DNA from: Blattamonas nauphoetae
Lineage: Eukaryota; Preaxostyla; Oxymonadida
Assembly (NCBI GenBank): GCA_033064195.1
Contig: JARBJD010000125.1
Span: 62,001-126,000 of the forward strand
Direction of reading: 5' to 3'
DNA: 64,000 nucleotides
The position numbers and the translations under genes were made by a program. Positions 10,781 through 21,691 of this stretch are shown here, piece by piece; within the stretch, counting starts at the first letter, position 1, and the number at the start of each line of letters is the position of its first letter. The notes under the pieces are model-generated. The model worked only from the letters and a program-made list of their open reading frames with translations, did no database searches and had not been told where the DNA came from.

Positions 10781-11301
10781 GGTAAATTTGTGAGTTCTGA
10801 ATCATTTCGTCAATTTTGATGGGATGACTATCCATTTGATTCCTTCGTGTCGAGATGTGACTGGAGTACTTGAATGAGTGTATTTAGAAATGAGTTCGAA
10901 ATTCTCATTTTTCATTGATTCAATTCGCTTCTCGTTTGGACAACGAATTGTTGGTCGAAGATATTTGTGACGATTCGTATGTGGTCTGTATCCTTTGACG
11001 AATCTATTGACATACACTTGAGAAGTTCCATCAGGTTTCTCTTCGTGATAGTATTCGAAAGTGCTTCCAGTGAGATATGTTGTTCCTTGTCGATTGAGAG
11101 TTGGAGGTGATTTCATGATCAATTGGTCTTGGTCCAAAATTTCCAGAAGTTGTGTTGGTGTCAGGACGCTGCTCATTTTATTCAGATAAAACAATTGAGT
11201 AAAAAAGAATTCGATTTTGTTTTCTAAAACTATTCAAAAAAAGCTTTCAAAAAAAGGCTTTAAAACGAGGTCATTTTTTGGCAATTCAATTCTAATGTAT
11301 A

Positions 11302-11893
11302 GTGGCGTCACCAATACGTTCCATGTCAACAATTCGTGCTTTTTTGAGGAATTATCACTTTTGGTGAAACTAAGAAAAAAATAAATTTTTTGAATTTTCT
11401 TCCCACTGGATCCCAAAACATCCTCACAATAGCTCTTTTCAACCACTTTTTTCATGTGTTCTCGTCATAACTTCACAACTTGTGAACCGATTTTGATGAA
11501 ATTTTCCACAGAAACGTTTGTTTGGTGAAATGAACATTTTGAAGAAAAATTCGAAAAAAAATTGTGGGGATCTGGGAAGATATGAAAAAAGTCTGTTTTT
11601 CGCCCAGAAAAATTTCATGGGAAAAAAAATTTTATTTTTTTGAGCGTCTTTTATCGATATGTTTACGAAAATAATGCTTTTTCTTAGGTCTCAAACGGAT
11701 GTCTGGCTATGGAAAAATGATCGTCAAAAGTTTGGAAAATGTGTGGCGTTTCGCTGTAAAACGTGTTTTGAGGTTTTCTCGGGATTCAGTGGGAGGAAAA
11801 TTCTAAAATTTTATTTTTTTCTTAGTCTGACAAAAAGTGATACTTCCAGAAAAAAGCACGAATTGTTGACATGGAACGTATTGGGGACGCCAC
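11302..11893. mobile_element. MITE with TA target duplication (copy E)
   Basis: A 592-bp element begins gtggcgtcaccaatacgttc and ends with the complement ending gacgccac. Each end abuts TA (11300-11301 and 11894-11895), the signature of Tc1/mariner-type insertion. The arms are about 85-90 bp and well matched, including atgtcaacaattcgtgcttt. The interior carries the shared palindromic-family core (gaggttttctcgggatt, ctaaaattttatttttttct). This links that repeat family to TA-specific transposition. No coding sequence. Confidence 0.85.
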
Positions 11894-11895
11894 TA

Positions 11896-12423
11896 TTACA
11901 GCAAAATATTGAAACTTCTGAAATGTCATTGTTTCAGTAGTAAGTGAGAGGGAAATAAGAAGGAGTCATATTCAATTCAATCAATTGGCTTTGAGATTCA
12001 AATTGATTTCTCGTTCCGATTCTCCTTGGAGTATCACCAATGCCAGTTTGGTTTCCGTTTCGGTTGTACCACTACCTTGGTTAAAATGAAGGAACAAACT
12101 AGTTTGTGGTGAGACTGATGGCATATTCGGCATGATGTCCTGGGGCTTGCTGAAGATGACAGTATTTCAGTTTCGTGACTTGTTCCGAAATGTCGCCTGA
12201 GTCGCAAGGAAACGTTCAGTACGAGTCACATGACGCGAACAGAGGATCATGATCATGCAAAACAAACTCTGATACTCCTCTACCAATGAAGAAGATACTG
12301 AATGAGGAGATCACATTGTCAAGTTCACAGTAAGTTCACCAACTTTGAACTTTAATGGAGACCTCACCTTGATCGAAAGGTATGTTTTCATGTTATTCAC
12401 CAGTTTCTTTCAGCGGTTCACTC
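11896..12423. other. Spacer between repeats, no gene seen
   Basis: Mixed-composition DNA with no open frame above about 60 codons on either strand, no splice structure and no recognised repeat arm. It separates the TA-flanked element at 11.3-11.9 kb from the next palindromic-family fragment. Confidence 0.5.
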
Positions 12424-12517
12424 CTACACTTTTCAAACCATCCACCAGTGATATATGTTTCAAGCCCCATGTTTCGGTTTTTTGAAAATGTTCGGATTTT
12501 TAACACAACAATAACAC
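12424..12517. repeat. Terminal fragment of palindromic family (copy F)
   Basis: The segment from ttcaaaccatcc through tatatgtttcaagccccatg to tttttgaaaatgttcggatt corresponds to the right arm of the element at 6850-7422 (gtttgacc..ccccattg..tgaaaatgtacggatt). Only the arm is present. Confidence 0.55.
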
Positions 12518-12559
12518 GACAACAATGAAGGAGGACGATAAAATCGTCTCTATTCATGA

Positions 12560-13020
12560 CTATCGTTGCTCTCAACCCACTGTAGGTGGGGAAAAGTGTC
12601 TCTGATGCTGAGGAAGTGGGCAGAAACGTCTCGGATGTCGCACATTGGAGGGAATGGATGGGACGATGTCGTCAATTGGGGGAAGATGGAAATTGACCCA
12701 AAAAGTAGGGCAACGATGGTGACAGCTGCGAAAAATGTTCCATCGATGGGGATAGATTCAAATAGTTGGGGAATGTGGAGGATAGACGGAAAAAGTTGAT
12801 TGTTGATGAAGGTTGTTCGAAAAGGATGATAGTTGGTGGAAGAGAGTTGAAAAGGGTAGTAGTTGGTGAGGATGGAGACGGGAGAGTTGGGGAGACTGAG
12901 AAACATGGAAGGAGAGATGTGGAAGAAGATGGGATAGAGAGAAGCGTGCTGGGAGACATGGAGAGTAGTACGCTGAGAGTGGGGGATAAGGAGATGTGGA
13001 GCATGGATGGGAATCAAGTT
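12560..13020. other. Purine-skewed low-complexity tract
   Basis: The plus strand is strongly purine-rich over about 450 bp, with loosely repeated gttggtgg, gatggag and gaagatggg motifs. The minus strand therefore gives two long overlapping Ser/Pro/Leu-rich open frames. They lack domain features, and their openness follows from pyrimidine richness (no stop-rich purine codons), so I do not call a gene. Confidence 0.45.
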
Positions 13021-13214
13021 CAGCTTGATCTGTTCTGTCAAATCAGAATCGGTTCGTCTCTGAAGATCGCTCTTCCTCATGTATGTCTTGAATTTACACA
13101 TGCACACTCAACTCATCAAGCATTTTCATCATCTTGTTTTTGAATACTCATCATAGATGTGTCATTAACCCGGTCTGTGTCAACAACCCGGAACCTGGGG
13201 CTGAAACAAACCGT

Positions 13215-13450
13215 TTTGGTCAAACCAAGAAAATGATAAGATTTTCGATTGTTCTATCTTGGCGAATCGGAGAAAACCTCAAAAAACTGGATGCAGCAAT
13301 AATACACACATTTTTTCTAACTTTTTCAGCTCGAATCTCCACAACCAGATATCCGTTTTAACCCAAATAAAGTACATTGGTATCGTAAAGATCTCGACAA
13401 AAGCTGCTCAAATAATATGGGTTTTTAGAAATTTATCAAGTTTTTTTATA
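13215..13450 (+). repeat. Half copy of the palindromic family (copy G)
   Basis: It matches the family in order: ggtcaaaccaagaaaatg, cggagaaaacctcaaaa, tacacacattttttctaac, ctccacaaccagatatccgt, gtaaagatctcgacaaaag. It is one arm only and diverged. The ORFs at 13134-13465 are repeat-derived. Confidence 0.6.
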
Positions 13451-13589
13451 CAAAATCACATTTAAATCAACTGTACTGTGAAAATATGTCAATGCAGTCA
13501 TGAATCCAAAACAATCCATTTTCAACACTTACTAGTACAAATAGTACGTAAAAAGGGGGTTTTTCAGGATGTAGTTTATTGCATTTCCT

Positions 13590-14585
13590 AAATTTTCTAC
13601 AGTTTAACCATGTCATTTTCATTGGATTCAAAGCTAGTGATGCTGCGGTCCCATATGAGGCGAAATAGTACCAGAAGCACGGAATGGGTATTACCAATTA
13701 CAAGACTTCATTCAACATTTCCCATAGACAAACAGCGAATGGATTCCAGCCATCATTCGCAACTAAACTTGGATCCATTGCTGCATTCGCCCATTTACTG
13801 ACAGAGGAAGGTGCGGACGCTTTTCAAGGCGGATAATTGATATCAGCAGGATGACCCTCAAAATGAATCAATTCTAACTCAAATACTTTCCAGACTTACG
13901 AGGAATGCTGCTGCAAGTTGGGCCTCGGAAATTGCCAATTATTCATCAGATTCAGATGACGATGAGGAAGACGAAGACTCCCAGGAACCATCAGCAAATG
14001 TGCCTTCTTCTGAACTAGAATTTGAAACAAATGATTCTACTGATTCAGACTTTGATTGATTTAAATATGCAGGATCGCCCGTCGCAATTGCTTCAGTACA
14101 GCAAAAACTAAATGATGAATCTGCGCGGAAGATAAAAGCAAAACGACTCTCTGAAAACTTTTCCAGGTTTTGTTGATAATCAGCTATATTTTGACTTTCT
14201 TTCAACTGTTGACGGGCTCTCTGTTCTCGCAAATGCTGCCAAAGATTTTTTTATGTCATTGAATACTCAACCTGAAATTGGTTTCGAGGACAAGTTCATT
14301 GAAGCATATGCGACATACCTCTTCAGTCGGGGCACTGTACCTTTCAGCATACTTCTCAAAAAAGCTGTGTTTGATTTTTGGGAAGCAGGCCCCAATGCAA
14401 ACTTCCCATGGGGAGTGTTTGCAAAACTTGCAATAACTTTCCTCTCAACACCCGCAACTGAAGCCTCTTGTGAGAGAGAAATCTCACGAATTAGGAGACA
14501 GTACGGAGACAGTAGGTACAAATTGAAACGAGATTCAATTCATGCTTTGATGACAGTATCAATCAGTTCAAATGAATTTCATTAA
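13590..14585 (+). pseudogene. hAT-family transposase remnant (C-terminal half)
   Basis: The last 110 codons (14253-14585) are an open frame carrying the hAT C-terminal dimerisation pattern: FPWGVFAKLAITFLSTPATE followed by ASCEREISRIRR and an R..L.......ALM helix. Upstream, broken frames give an acidic Ser/Asp/Glu stretch (SSDSDDDEEDEDSQE) and KTSFNISHRQTANGFQPSFA, likely parts of the same transposase. Stops and frame changes separate the pieces, and no terminal repeats were found. The family call rests on the dimerisation block. Confidence 0.65.
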
Positions 14586-14769
14586 ATTCCATCATAATTT
14601 CTTCATTTCATTGAATAGATTTTTTCTTCTGTTCATTTCAGAATCACTTTATTCAATTATAGAAATCAAAATTTTGTATGAATTGATTTATTTTTCTTTT
14701 TTTGATGCTGACCTGAGCGATCTTCCCTTATTCAGCTTCGTCTTGTTTCACTTCTAGGAAATCTCCACC

Positions 14770-16064
14770 ATGGCCGACAAAGCCAAAAAGAAGGTATCTC
14801 ACCTTATACAATCTCCATTCTTCACCTTTTTTTGCAACCATGCTTTGATTTCTTTGAACGAACCCGTGAAAAAATACTCTCGTGATTGGTGGCCATCATT
14901 CCATGCTATCGAAGCGCTGTTAAAACAAAAGAAGGTCACACCGAAATATCAGCTGGTGTTCCTTCTTAAACTCGAAAAGAAACTGAAAAGTCCTCCTGGA
15001 ATCATACAAGCGATCACAGGAGTCAAAAACAGAACTCTGTCAAGAGCAAGACAATCATTCGCGCTGGATCGAGTGATTCAGCAATCTGGCCGACATTCAA
15101 AGGTCCCTGCGAGGGAGTTGAAACAATTGGAGAACTGGATGAAGCGAAAAGTCGAAAAGAAAATTGGGATCACTCGATCTCAAGTACAAACTAAAGTTTA
15201 TTGAATTCTAATTCACTTTTTCAGATCAACAAGCTACTAGGAGAATCGCCTAATCTCGAACCTCGACAGATTTCATTAGATAGAACCTGGGCATGAACAT
15301 ATTACAATGCAAATAAACATCTGAATTATTCGAAACCAGTGAGTATGGATATCGGAAAGATACAAGCTGTAAATTCATCGAATTTGAAAACGTGGATGAC
15401 ACTCCTTAAAGATGTTATTGCAACACACCATATCGTGGAAGAACTGAAATGGTGATTCACGCAAAATGGACTCAACCACCTGTACAACCACAACAAACAA
15501 AAATTCAAAATTTCATCCTCGCATGCAGTGTCTGTGCAGATGGGACCACATTTCCTCACTGCCTCATTTACCCGCTTGCGAGCGAACTAAGTGAATTTTC
15601 CTCACTTCGCAAGTTTCAACTTATCCCACATTGCTTTTCGAATGGATATGTTAATAGTGCAATCTTCCAAACCATTCTAAACGACACAATTCTACCAGCC
15701 GTCGAAGAGAAAAGAAAAGCACCACATCTGCATGAAAAACAATATCATAATCCCGTGCAAAAGCCGAACATGGTGCGTAAACCGAACCAATACTATTTCT
15801 GATTTCTTTTTGATTGATTCATCCTGTCTTCAATCTCATGTTATTCTTACTGAAAGTGTGATTCAAGCATCTGAAATATGGGATCAATTGCAAAACATAA
15901 TGTTCCCTAACCTTCCCAAATCGTTGTCAAAACTTCATTCATTCATTAACACCGATACTTCCAGTCAAACACCTCGATCTCCGCATGTTGTCCTTCTAGA
16001 TGGAACTGTCGTCCAATTTGGGGTCCATTTTTCGAGACTCAACACCCCTTTTTTATTTGCTTAA
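14770..16064 (+). pseudogene. pogo/Tigger-like (DDE_1) transposase remnant
   Basis: A 144-codon frame starting MADKAKKKVSH gives a basic, helical DNA-binding-like region (KVPARELKQLENWMKRKVEK). After frame changes the order typical of DDE_1 transposases follows: WMTLLKDVIATHHIVEELKW, then LACSVCADGTTFPHCLIYPL (pogo-type ADG..LP block), then FSNGYVNSAIFQTIL, then PHVVLLDG. Several stops and frameshifts separate these blocks, so the copy is dead. A second relic with the same ADS..LPSHL block lies at 20.2-20.9 kb. Confidence 0.6.
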
Positions 16065-17150
16065 ATGACTTCAAATATTTCATCATTTCACATGAGACTG
16101 GGAAAATCTCTGATAATGAGTATTTCGAAAACAGACAAGATCGAACCCACAACTCACAAAAAAAATCGCTCCATCTTGATGGACGCGCTCATTCGATTCC
16201 TCGCGCTCCTTTTCGTCATCAAACCTGTATCTTTTTCTCTTTTGTGCTCTCAAAGTCACAGGGTATCACCTCCTTCCGTGTTCCATCACACCTTTTCCAT
16301 TGTGATCTACCTAAAAGGAAAAAGTCTACAATCACCTCTCCGTCCCAACCCACTGGCTATACTTGTGTGCATTTTCTGTCCTTTCGAACTGCAACTCTCC
16401 TCTTCTCTTCATTCAGCCTCCATCTCCTCCAAGATGATCCTCCACCACGCATCGAATCAATCGAACCAAAACAGCAGTTATGCAAACACACACATCAATA
16501 CGATCTTCAAACTCGGAACCGCCACCTCTTCAGAAACGTATTCTTCATGATGATCGCATCGAAGAGGATGCTCTCTTTATTGTATCGTCATGTCAGTCGC
16601 ACTGGCTCAGACATGTGTCGCTTGGATACTTGCGTCTATTTATGTCCGTTCAAACTGGTATTCATGTTGCAATTCAACAGAAAAGGCTCTATCCATGACA
16701 GCAAACAGATTCATCGTGAACCCGACTGGATTGTCCATTTCTACTCAAAGGATGAACAGACTAATTTGTCACAATGTCCGATTGCTCCTTCAAAGGTGAA
16801 ATGGGATGAAAACCGTGTCGTATCAGGTCTGTGAACCGACCTGCGTCTTTTCATTCATTCAATGACTGTGTCATTCTTTCCGTCCAAATATCATACAAAA
16901 ATCATCAAATATTTATGTTTCATTGTCCATCTTCTCAACAGAGTCGATTCTATCTCATTTAAGTCCGACCCAACCATTCAAGACGCTGATCATCATCTAT
17001 TTCCTCAAATGGAACATAAAACAGATCACACTAATGATCACCAGTCATTTGTGCTCCTTTATTCCAATTTCGATGATGATGAACCAATCTGCTTCACGCG
17101 ACCACTTGGAATACATGCTATCAAAAGAATAGCGCCAGAAGAGCAATCCT
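16065..17150. other. Pyrimidine-rich spacer, no gene recognised
   Basis: Long overlapping plus-strand frames (16065-16550, 16244-16834, 16862-17221) are Ser/His/Leu-rich, overlap in different frames and lack motifs. They are what a TC-rich sequence gives. I see no transposase block or RNA gene. Confidence 0.45.
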
Positions 17151-17166
17151 CCAATCCCCAACACCT

Positions 17167-18400
17167 GGCCCCTGTTCGGAGGGGCGGCAGTGTGGGCGAG
17201 TCTGCTGATGGAGAAGCTTAATCGGGAGTTTGATGAGTTGGACAAGTCGGGAATCGAGTTTGTGACGGAAGAAGAGAAAGAAGAGAAGATGAAGCACGTC
17301 GAGATGCTCAACAACACCATCACGCTCTTCGTCAAAACCAACTTCTCGGGCTGGCTGGCTGAAGCCATCGAAGGGAAGGACTTCGAAGAATACAAATAGA
17401 ACTGCATCTTCGTCCGCCTCTTTTACGAGGTCAATTTCTGGCAGAAGCTGCCGACTGTCGCGCAGATCCCTTCGAGTGTGGTCGACTTTGTCGAAGCAGA
17501 AGAGGCCGAGCTGCTCCTCGCTCAGCAGCCGGTGCTTCTTGTTGGGAGAGAATACAACGACATCCTCTCGCTCCCCGTCCAATTCGCCGACATCTTCCGC
17601 ATCCATCTCAAGCACCTTGACGTGATGATCACAAAGAGACGCACAAGAAGATTGTGGAGACGATCATCATGTTCCTCACCCGCATTCCGCTCATCTTCAT
17701 CGACCCTCGTCATTGCTACAGACTCGACGAGTTCGCGCAGACACAGGGATTGTGGAGATGCAAGATGAAATTGAAGATGACGAGCATGTCGCACGAACTG
17801 CAAGACCTGCTCCGAAACGCGTTCACTCCTTTCAAAGACGACTCCGACCCAACAATCAAAGTGTATTGGGACGAATACCTCAAGCTGATTGACTCTATGA
17901 TCCTCGATGATCTTCACCTCTCCGTCAAACGCTCCCTGACCGATCTGATGTACGCGCTCGTCGGCGACAAGAAGGCCGAGCTGTCTCCGCTGTATGTCGT
18001 CGAGGCCATTCTCGCTGGACAGAAGACGGAATGGAATCCAGCAATCAAGAATCTGAAGAAGATGGTGTTTATCGTGCGAGAAGAGTCAATCATGAGTGCA
18101 CAGGCCTTCCCTCGTGTCTTCACCGAAAACAAGAAGAAGATCGGAAATCTAACCATCTCAACTGACAACGCGAAACAGGTCGACCATGTTCTCGCTGCCC
18201 CTTCAAACCATGTTCAGTTCAGATCATGTTTGACTCCACAAGGCTGGAAATATATCTTCACGGAAAACACATCAAAACCTCACACCCAATTTCATTGTTG
18301 AAAGTGATGATTTGATTCACGAAATCAAGGACACAATTGAACTCAACTCAATTGAGTTCAAACAGACATACAACGGCATGCTTGTCCTCGTCAGCAACTG
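17167..18400 (+). pseudogene. Dynein heavy chain tail (DHC_N1) relic
   Basis: Plus-strand pieces fit the N-terminal stem of dynein heavy chains in order. First is EKLNREFDELDKSGIEFVTE. After a TAG at 17397-17399 comes FYEVNFWQKLPTVAQIPSSV, then LLVGREYNDILSLPVQF and RIHLKHLDVMI. After frame changes near 17.63-17.65 kb come VYWDEYLKLIDSMILDDLHL, LTDLMYALVGDKKAELSPLY and KTEWNPAIKNLKK. These match the family pattern L-REV-Y-KLG-IP..(L)V.-YN.IL..L..LD and the later PL..V...L.....F.P. The composition is GC-rich like host genes, unlike the surrounding transposons. The motor domain is absent, so this is a decayed fragment. An assembly or strain haplotype effect is possible. Confidence 0.7.
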
Positions 18401-18639
18401 TTCATCTCATTCTCTCCGCCCCAACATCAGTAATCACGCAGGTCACCACAGGCCGAACTGCGCGCTCAGAATAAAGATCCAGACGCGATGACTGAGGTGC
18501 GAGTGGTGTAGTCAGCATCCTTCACGTCCTGCATTGAAGTTCGAACAAAGGAACTTTTAATTGCATCTGAGTCGAACAGTGCCAGTGCGGTGGTGATGAT
18601 CGAGAGCTCTCTCCGACACGACCAACACTGCCAGTTGAG

Positions 18640-19140
18640 CTGTATTTGTGAATGAGGGAACTGTCAATTCATCCAGTCTCGGCTTTAGACTGCCTTCGTC
18701 TTCGGAATTCATTGTCTCTATTCCCCCTCGCTTCGTCATTGTTGGACACGGAACGATCACCATATTGTCTGGTACCCTCTCTCAGCTGACGAGAGGAGTG
18801 GGTGTCGGACGAGTCACTACAGATGCGGGACAGGTGAATATCGACAAGTTCATGGTTGGCGATCTGAAGTTAGAGGAAGAACAGACTCTGATTCAGGCAG
18901 TGTCGCTGCTGGATGACGTCCAACTTGGTCTCAATATTCTGCAAGTGCTCAACACAAACAACCAATACTCATTTGATCCAGTTCTTGTCGAGACTGTGTA
19001 GAAGATCTTGGAGATGGAAACTGCGATGATCAGAGAGATTGACTGTCGAAATGGGAAAATGGTTGGGAATGCCGTTCTGATCGCTCTCTCTCCGCCCCTC
19101 ACCTCGTCCAGACCAACATCACAATCCATCACTCTAATTC
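18640..19140 (+). pseudogene. Unrecognised host-like coding relic
   Basis: A GC-rich open frame of 117 codons at 18648-19001 contains RFVIVGHGTITILSGTLSQL, VGVGRVTTDAGQVNIDKFMV and LIQAVSLLDDVQLGLNILQV. It ends at TAG (18999-19001), and the same frame continues with KILEMETAMIREIDCRNGKM to about 19.14 kb. The continuation suggests a nonsense mutation within an older, longer gene. It follows the dynein relic in the same orientation and may share its origin. I do not recognise a domain. Confidence 0.4.
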
Positions 19141-19280
19141 ACTGATTCATCGTCAACTCTATCAATCAAGTTGTATCCGGCACACACGAGAGTAAACGCG
19201 GCAGAGCGAACAAACGCTGAAGAGCGAACGGATACTGAAGAGCGATCAAATGCTTTCGTGTGCAGTAAGAATGCAGAGTA

Positions 19281-19679
19281 CAGTCATTCCGGCTTCCGGT
19301 ATTTGGTACTTAAAAAAAACAAGAAAGGGGCGATCAATGAGAACGAGCTTTCAATTCCATTTCTATTTATCATTCTTCAATGAAACAGCAGGAAAGACCA
19401 GTAATTATTGAACAAGTGATGCTAGAATGAAAATAAAGCAATCGTCAATGGGGTCAGATTGAGATCAATCCATAATTTCAACTTGAGTCCAGTTGAGCAG
19501 ACTCCACACTGTCTTCAGCAGGAAGAAATAGAAATTGAGGAACGAACAACCATCTCATGTGATCATATCAATGTCACCCACTGCTCTAATTTTTTATTTT
19601 TCTTAAATTCGCGGACAACTTGAGATCAACCCTTTCCTTGAAAAAAACGAGAACCAAATACCGGAAGCCGGAATGACTG
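19281..19679. mobile_element. Tc1/mariner-type MITE, TA-flanked
   Basis: A 399-bp element starts cagtcattccggcttccggt and ends in the complement accggaagccggaatgactg. TA lies on both sides (19279-19280 and 19680-19681). The terminal repeats are about 28 bp and nearly perfect. CAGT termini at TA are typical of Tc1-like elements. The interior is AT-rich with no transposase. Confidence 0.85.
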
Positions 19680-20209
19680 TAATCAAACTTTTCAAAGTTG
19701 CCAAAACGGCTCGAACGTACTAATCCACGGATCCAACCCACCAGAAAGAATCACAGCAACCGGTGGAGACGAGAACTCAACAATGCGCGCCACATCGACA
19801 TCAGTCACAAGCCGCTCTGTTCTTTCACAAAAAAGACACAAATTCACCAGAAATTCCCCCCTAAAGATATTTTTGGTGTCATCCATTATCCCTAGTTTCG
19901 GATCAACTCAAAACGCAGATGAAAAGGTCCATATTCTAAAGATGGACATTCACTTGATCTGATCTAGACTCGCCCACCCGAACAAACTCGTATTCATTTA
20001 TCACGATTGAACATTTCGTGCTGTTTTCGGTATTCATGTCCACTTCGCTGATTTGAATTGTGGTTGGAGAACATTTTCAGACAAGATGTGATCCACCCAA
20101 ATTATAAAATGAAATGATCCAAGCTTGTGAACCATGAAAAAACTAAACTTTTCCCAGCTCTCCAAGCTTGATAGATGTATAATAACTTGAAATATGCAAA
20201 AAAAGAGGG

Positions 20210-20880
20210 GTGTTGAGTCTCGAAAAAAAACGCCCATTTTCCCAATTCACCTTGCCCTTTCTGGACGGTCTCCCTAGAGCCTCCAAACAACGTCAGCTTC
20301 TTGCATTCTTGCAGGGAGAACCTCTAGAGAAAACTGGCAACAGACATTACCTGGAAGAGGACGAATCCCGCGTATTGGAACGCGAACTGATCGAACTCAT
20401 CTCAAATGGAATCAGTCCAATATATAAAGACGTTGCTGCGATGGTGTGTTCATCCCGATGTACTTTAATGAAAATACTAGGCAAGAACGGTGAAGGATCG
20501 AAAGACGGTCTTTATCGAAACGAGCCACATTGATCCAAGTCGGACGTGGGTATCAAGGTGAGTCCTTGCACATCCCCTTTTTTCGACAATCTCCAACAAT
20601 TAACCGATCAACATCGCTCGTGAGCACTCAGTGTGTATATGAGAAGAGTGTCGGACTTAGTACGGATTCGGTGGCGTACACAGTTCCCCCCTCCTTGGTG
20701 TTTAGCTATACCATGTTGTTTTTGATGGCTGCTGACAGTGAAGCCCTGCCTTCGCATCTGATATTGCCTGATAAGATCGACAAACAGCATTATACCAAAT
20801 ATTACCCATCCAGATTAACTATTCACAGTTCTTCGAAAGGATGGATGAACAAGCAGATCCTGGAAGATACAGTCTGAATA
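20210..20880 (+). pseudogene. Second pogo/Tigger-like transposase relic, cut by a MITE
   Basis: The first frame (20210-20533) has a helix-turn-helix-like region (ELISNGISPIYKDVAAMVCS and SRCTLMKILGKN). The next frame (20530-20877) has the DDE_1 block MAADSEALPSHLILPDKIDK and HSSSKGWMNKQILEDT. The equivalents in the 14.8-kb relic are CADGTTFPHCLIYPL and FSNGYVNSAIFQTIL. The frame is terminated by the TA-flanked element that begins at 20870 within this ORF. Frame changes upstream show it was already decaying or was spliced. Confidence 0.6.
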
Positions 20881-21689
20881 GTTCAAAGTCGAACAAAAAT
20901 AGTTCAAAGTCGAAGTGAAATAATTCAAAGTCGAAGTAAACAATTCAAAGTCGAAATGAAATACTTCAAAGTCGAAGTTAATAATTCAAAGTCGAAGTGA
21001 AATAATTCAAAGTCGAAATGAAATAATTCAAAGTCGAAGTGAAATAATTCAAAGTCGAAGGACCAAATTTTTGGACCAATTTGTTCTTATGAACCTCACA
21101 CACCACCCTTTCATGCTCACAAAACCTGACTCAATGATCATGGTACTGGCTAGTCAAGTATCATCCGACATCATTTAACACTTTCTCGGCAATAGTTCAC
21201 ATTTTAGAGCTCATTTCACACTAGTTCTTCGTCTAAGCCCAGAAAAACTAACAAATCAGATCCAGCACAAGTTGAACAAGGCCAAATGGTTCAATAAATG
21301 GTCACACCGATGACTCCTTCACGGCTCTCAAACGTCAGTTCAATCCTACTGTCTTTTGCGTGTCACAGGCTGTTTTTACTCAGACCAGTGAAGTGACTTT
21401 TTTCGTCCAAAAAGCAAAAAATCCCTTCATATGGTACGAGTGCATTGTTTTCACTCCTGACATACGTGTTCACCCGATAAAGCACATTGGTACAATACGT
21501 TCACAGTAGATATAGAGTGGAAAATGTGCTGATTTCGGAAGCTAAATACAAAAAATCTGTTTTTCGACTTTGACTTATTTCACTTCGACTTTGAATTATT
21601 AACTTCGACTTTGAATTATTTCATTTCGACTTTGAATTATTTACTTCGACTTTGAATTATTTTTGTTCGACTTTGAACAATTCAGACTG
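20870..21689. mobile_element. TA-flanked element with tandem-repeat terminal arrays
   Basis: An 820-bp element with CAGTCTGAA..TTCAGACTG ends, each next to TA (20868-20869 and 21690-21691). The left arm holds nine tandem units of a ~20-22 bp motif (ataattcaaagtcgaagtga) up to about 21061. The right arm holds six complementary units from about 21563. The interior (21.07-21.56 kb) is non-coding. The CAGT/TA ends place it with Tc1/mariner-type non-autonomous elements. The iterated arms recall foldback elements. It has inserted into a pogo-like ORF. Confidence 0.9.
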
Positions 21690-21691
21690 TA

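Larger units (their letters stand above)
9256..11194 (-). pseudogene. Unrecognised minus-strand ORF flanking a Tc1 insertion
   Basis: A 130-codon frame at 11194-10802 and a frame at 9576-9256 (RYAQSFVENELKKENCELVG onward) flank the Tc1-like element at about 9463-10780 in the same orientation. They may be two halves of one gene split by that insertion. The first half contains GSTFEYYHEEKPDGTSQVYV and a later CP..HSSTP pattern. This is loosely like a FLYWCH-type zinc-binding fold, but the Cys/His spacing is not convincing. I do not assign a function. Confidence 0.35.

Noticed and set aside
12550-13107. 185-codon minus-strand ORF rich in Ser, Pro, Leu and His
   Set aside because: It lies in purine-skewed low-complexity DNA where the minus strand naturally lacks stops. 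There are overlapping equivalents in other frames and no domain.
16065-17221. Several long overlapping plus-strand ORFs
   Set aside because: They are in different frames, pyrimidine-driven and without motifs or splice logic. One alone could be a gene, but nothing supports any.
20868-21691. Interpreting the caaagtcgaag arrays as a CRISPR array
   Set aside because: There are no unique spacers of constant length. The two arrays are inverted to each other and lie at TA-flanked element ends, in a eukaryotic context.
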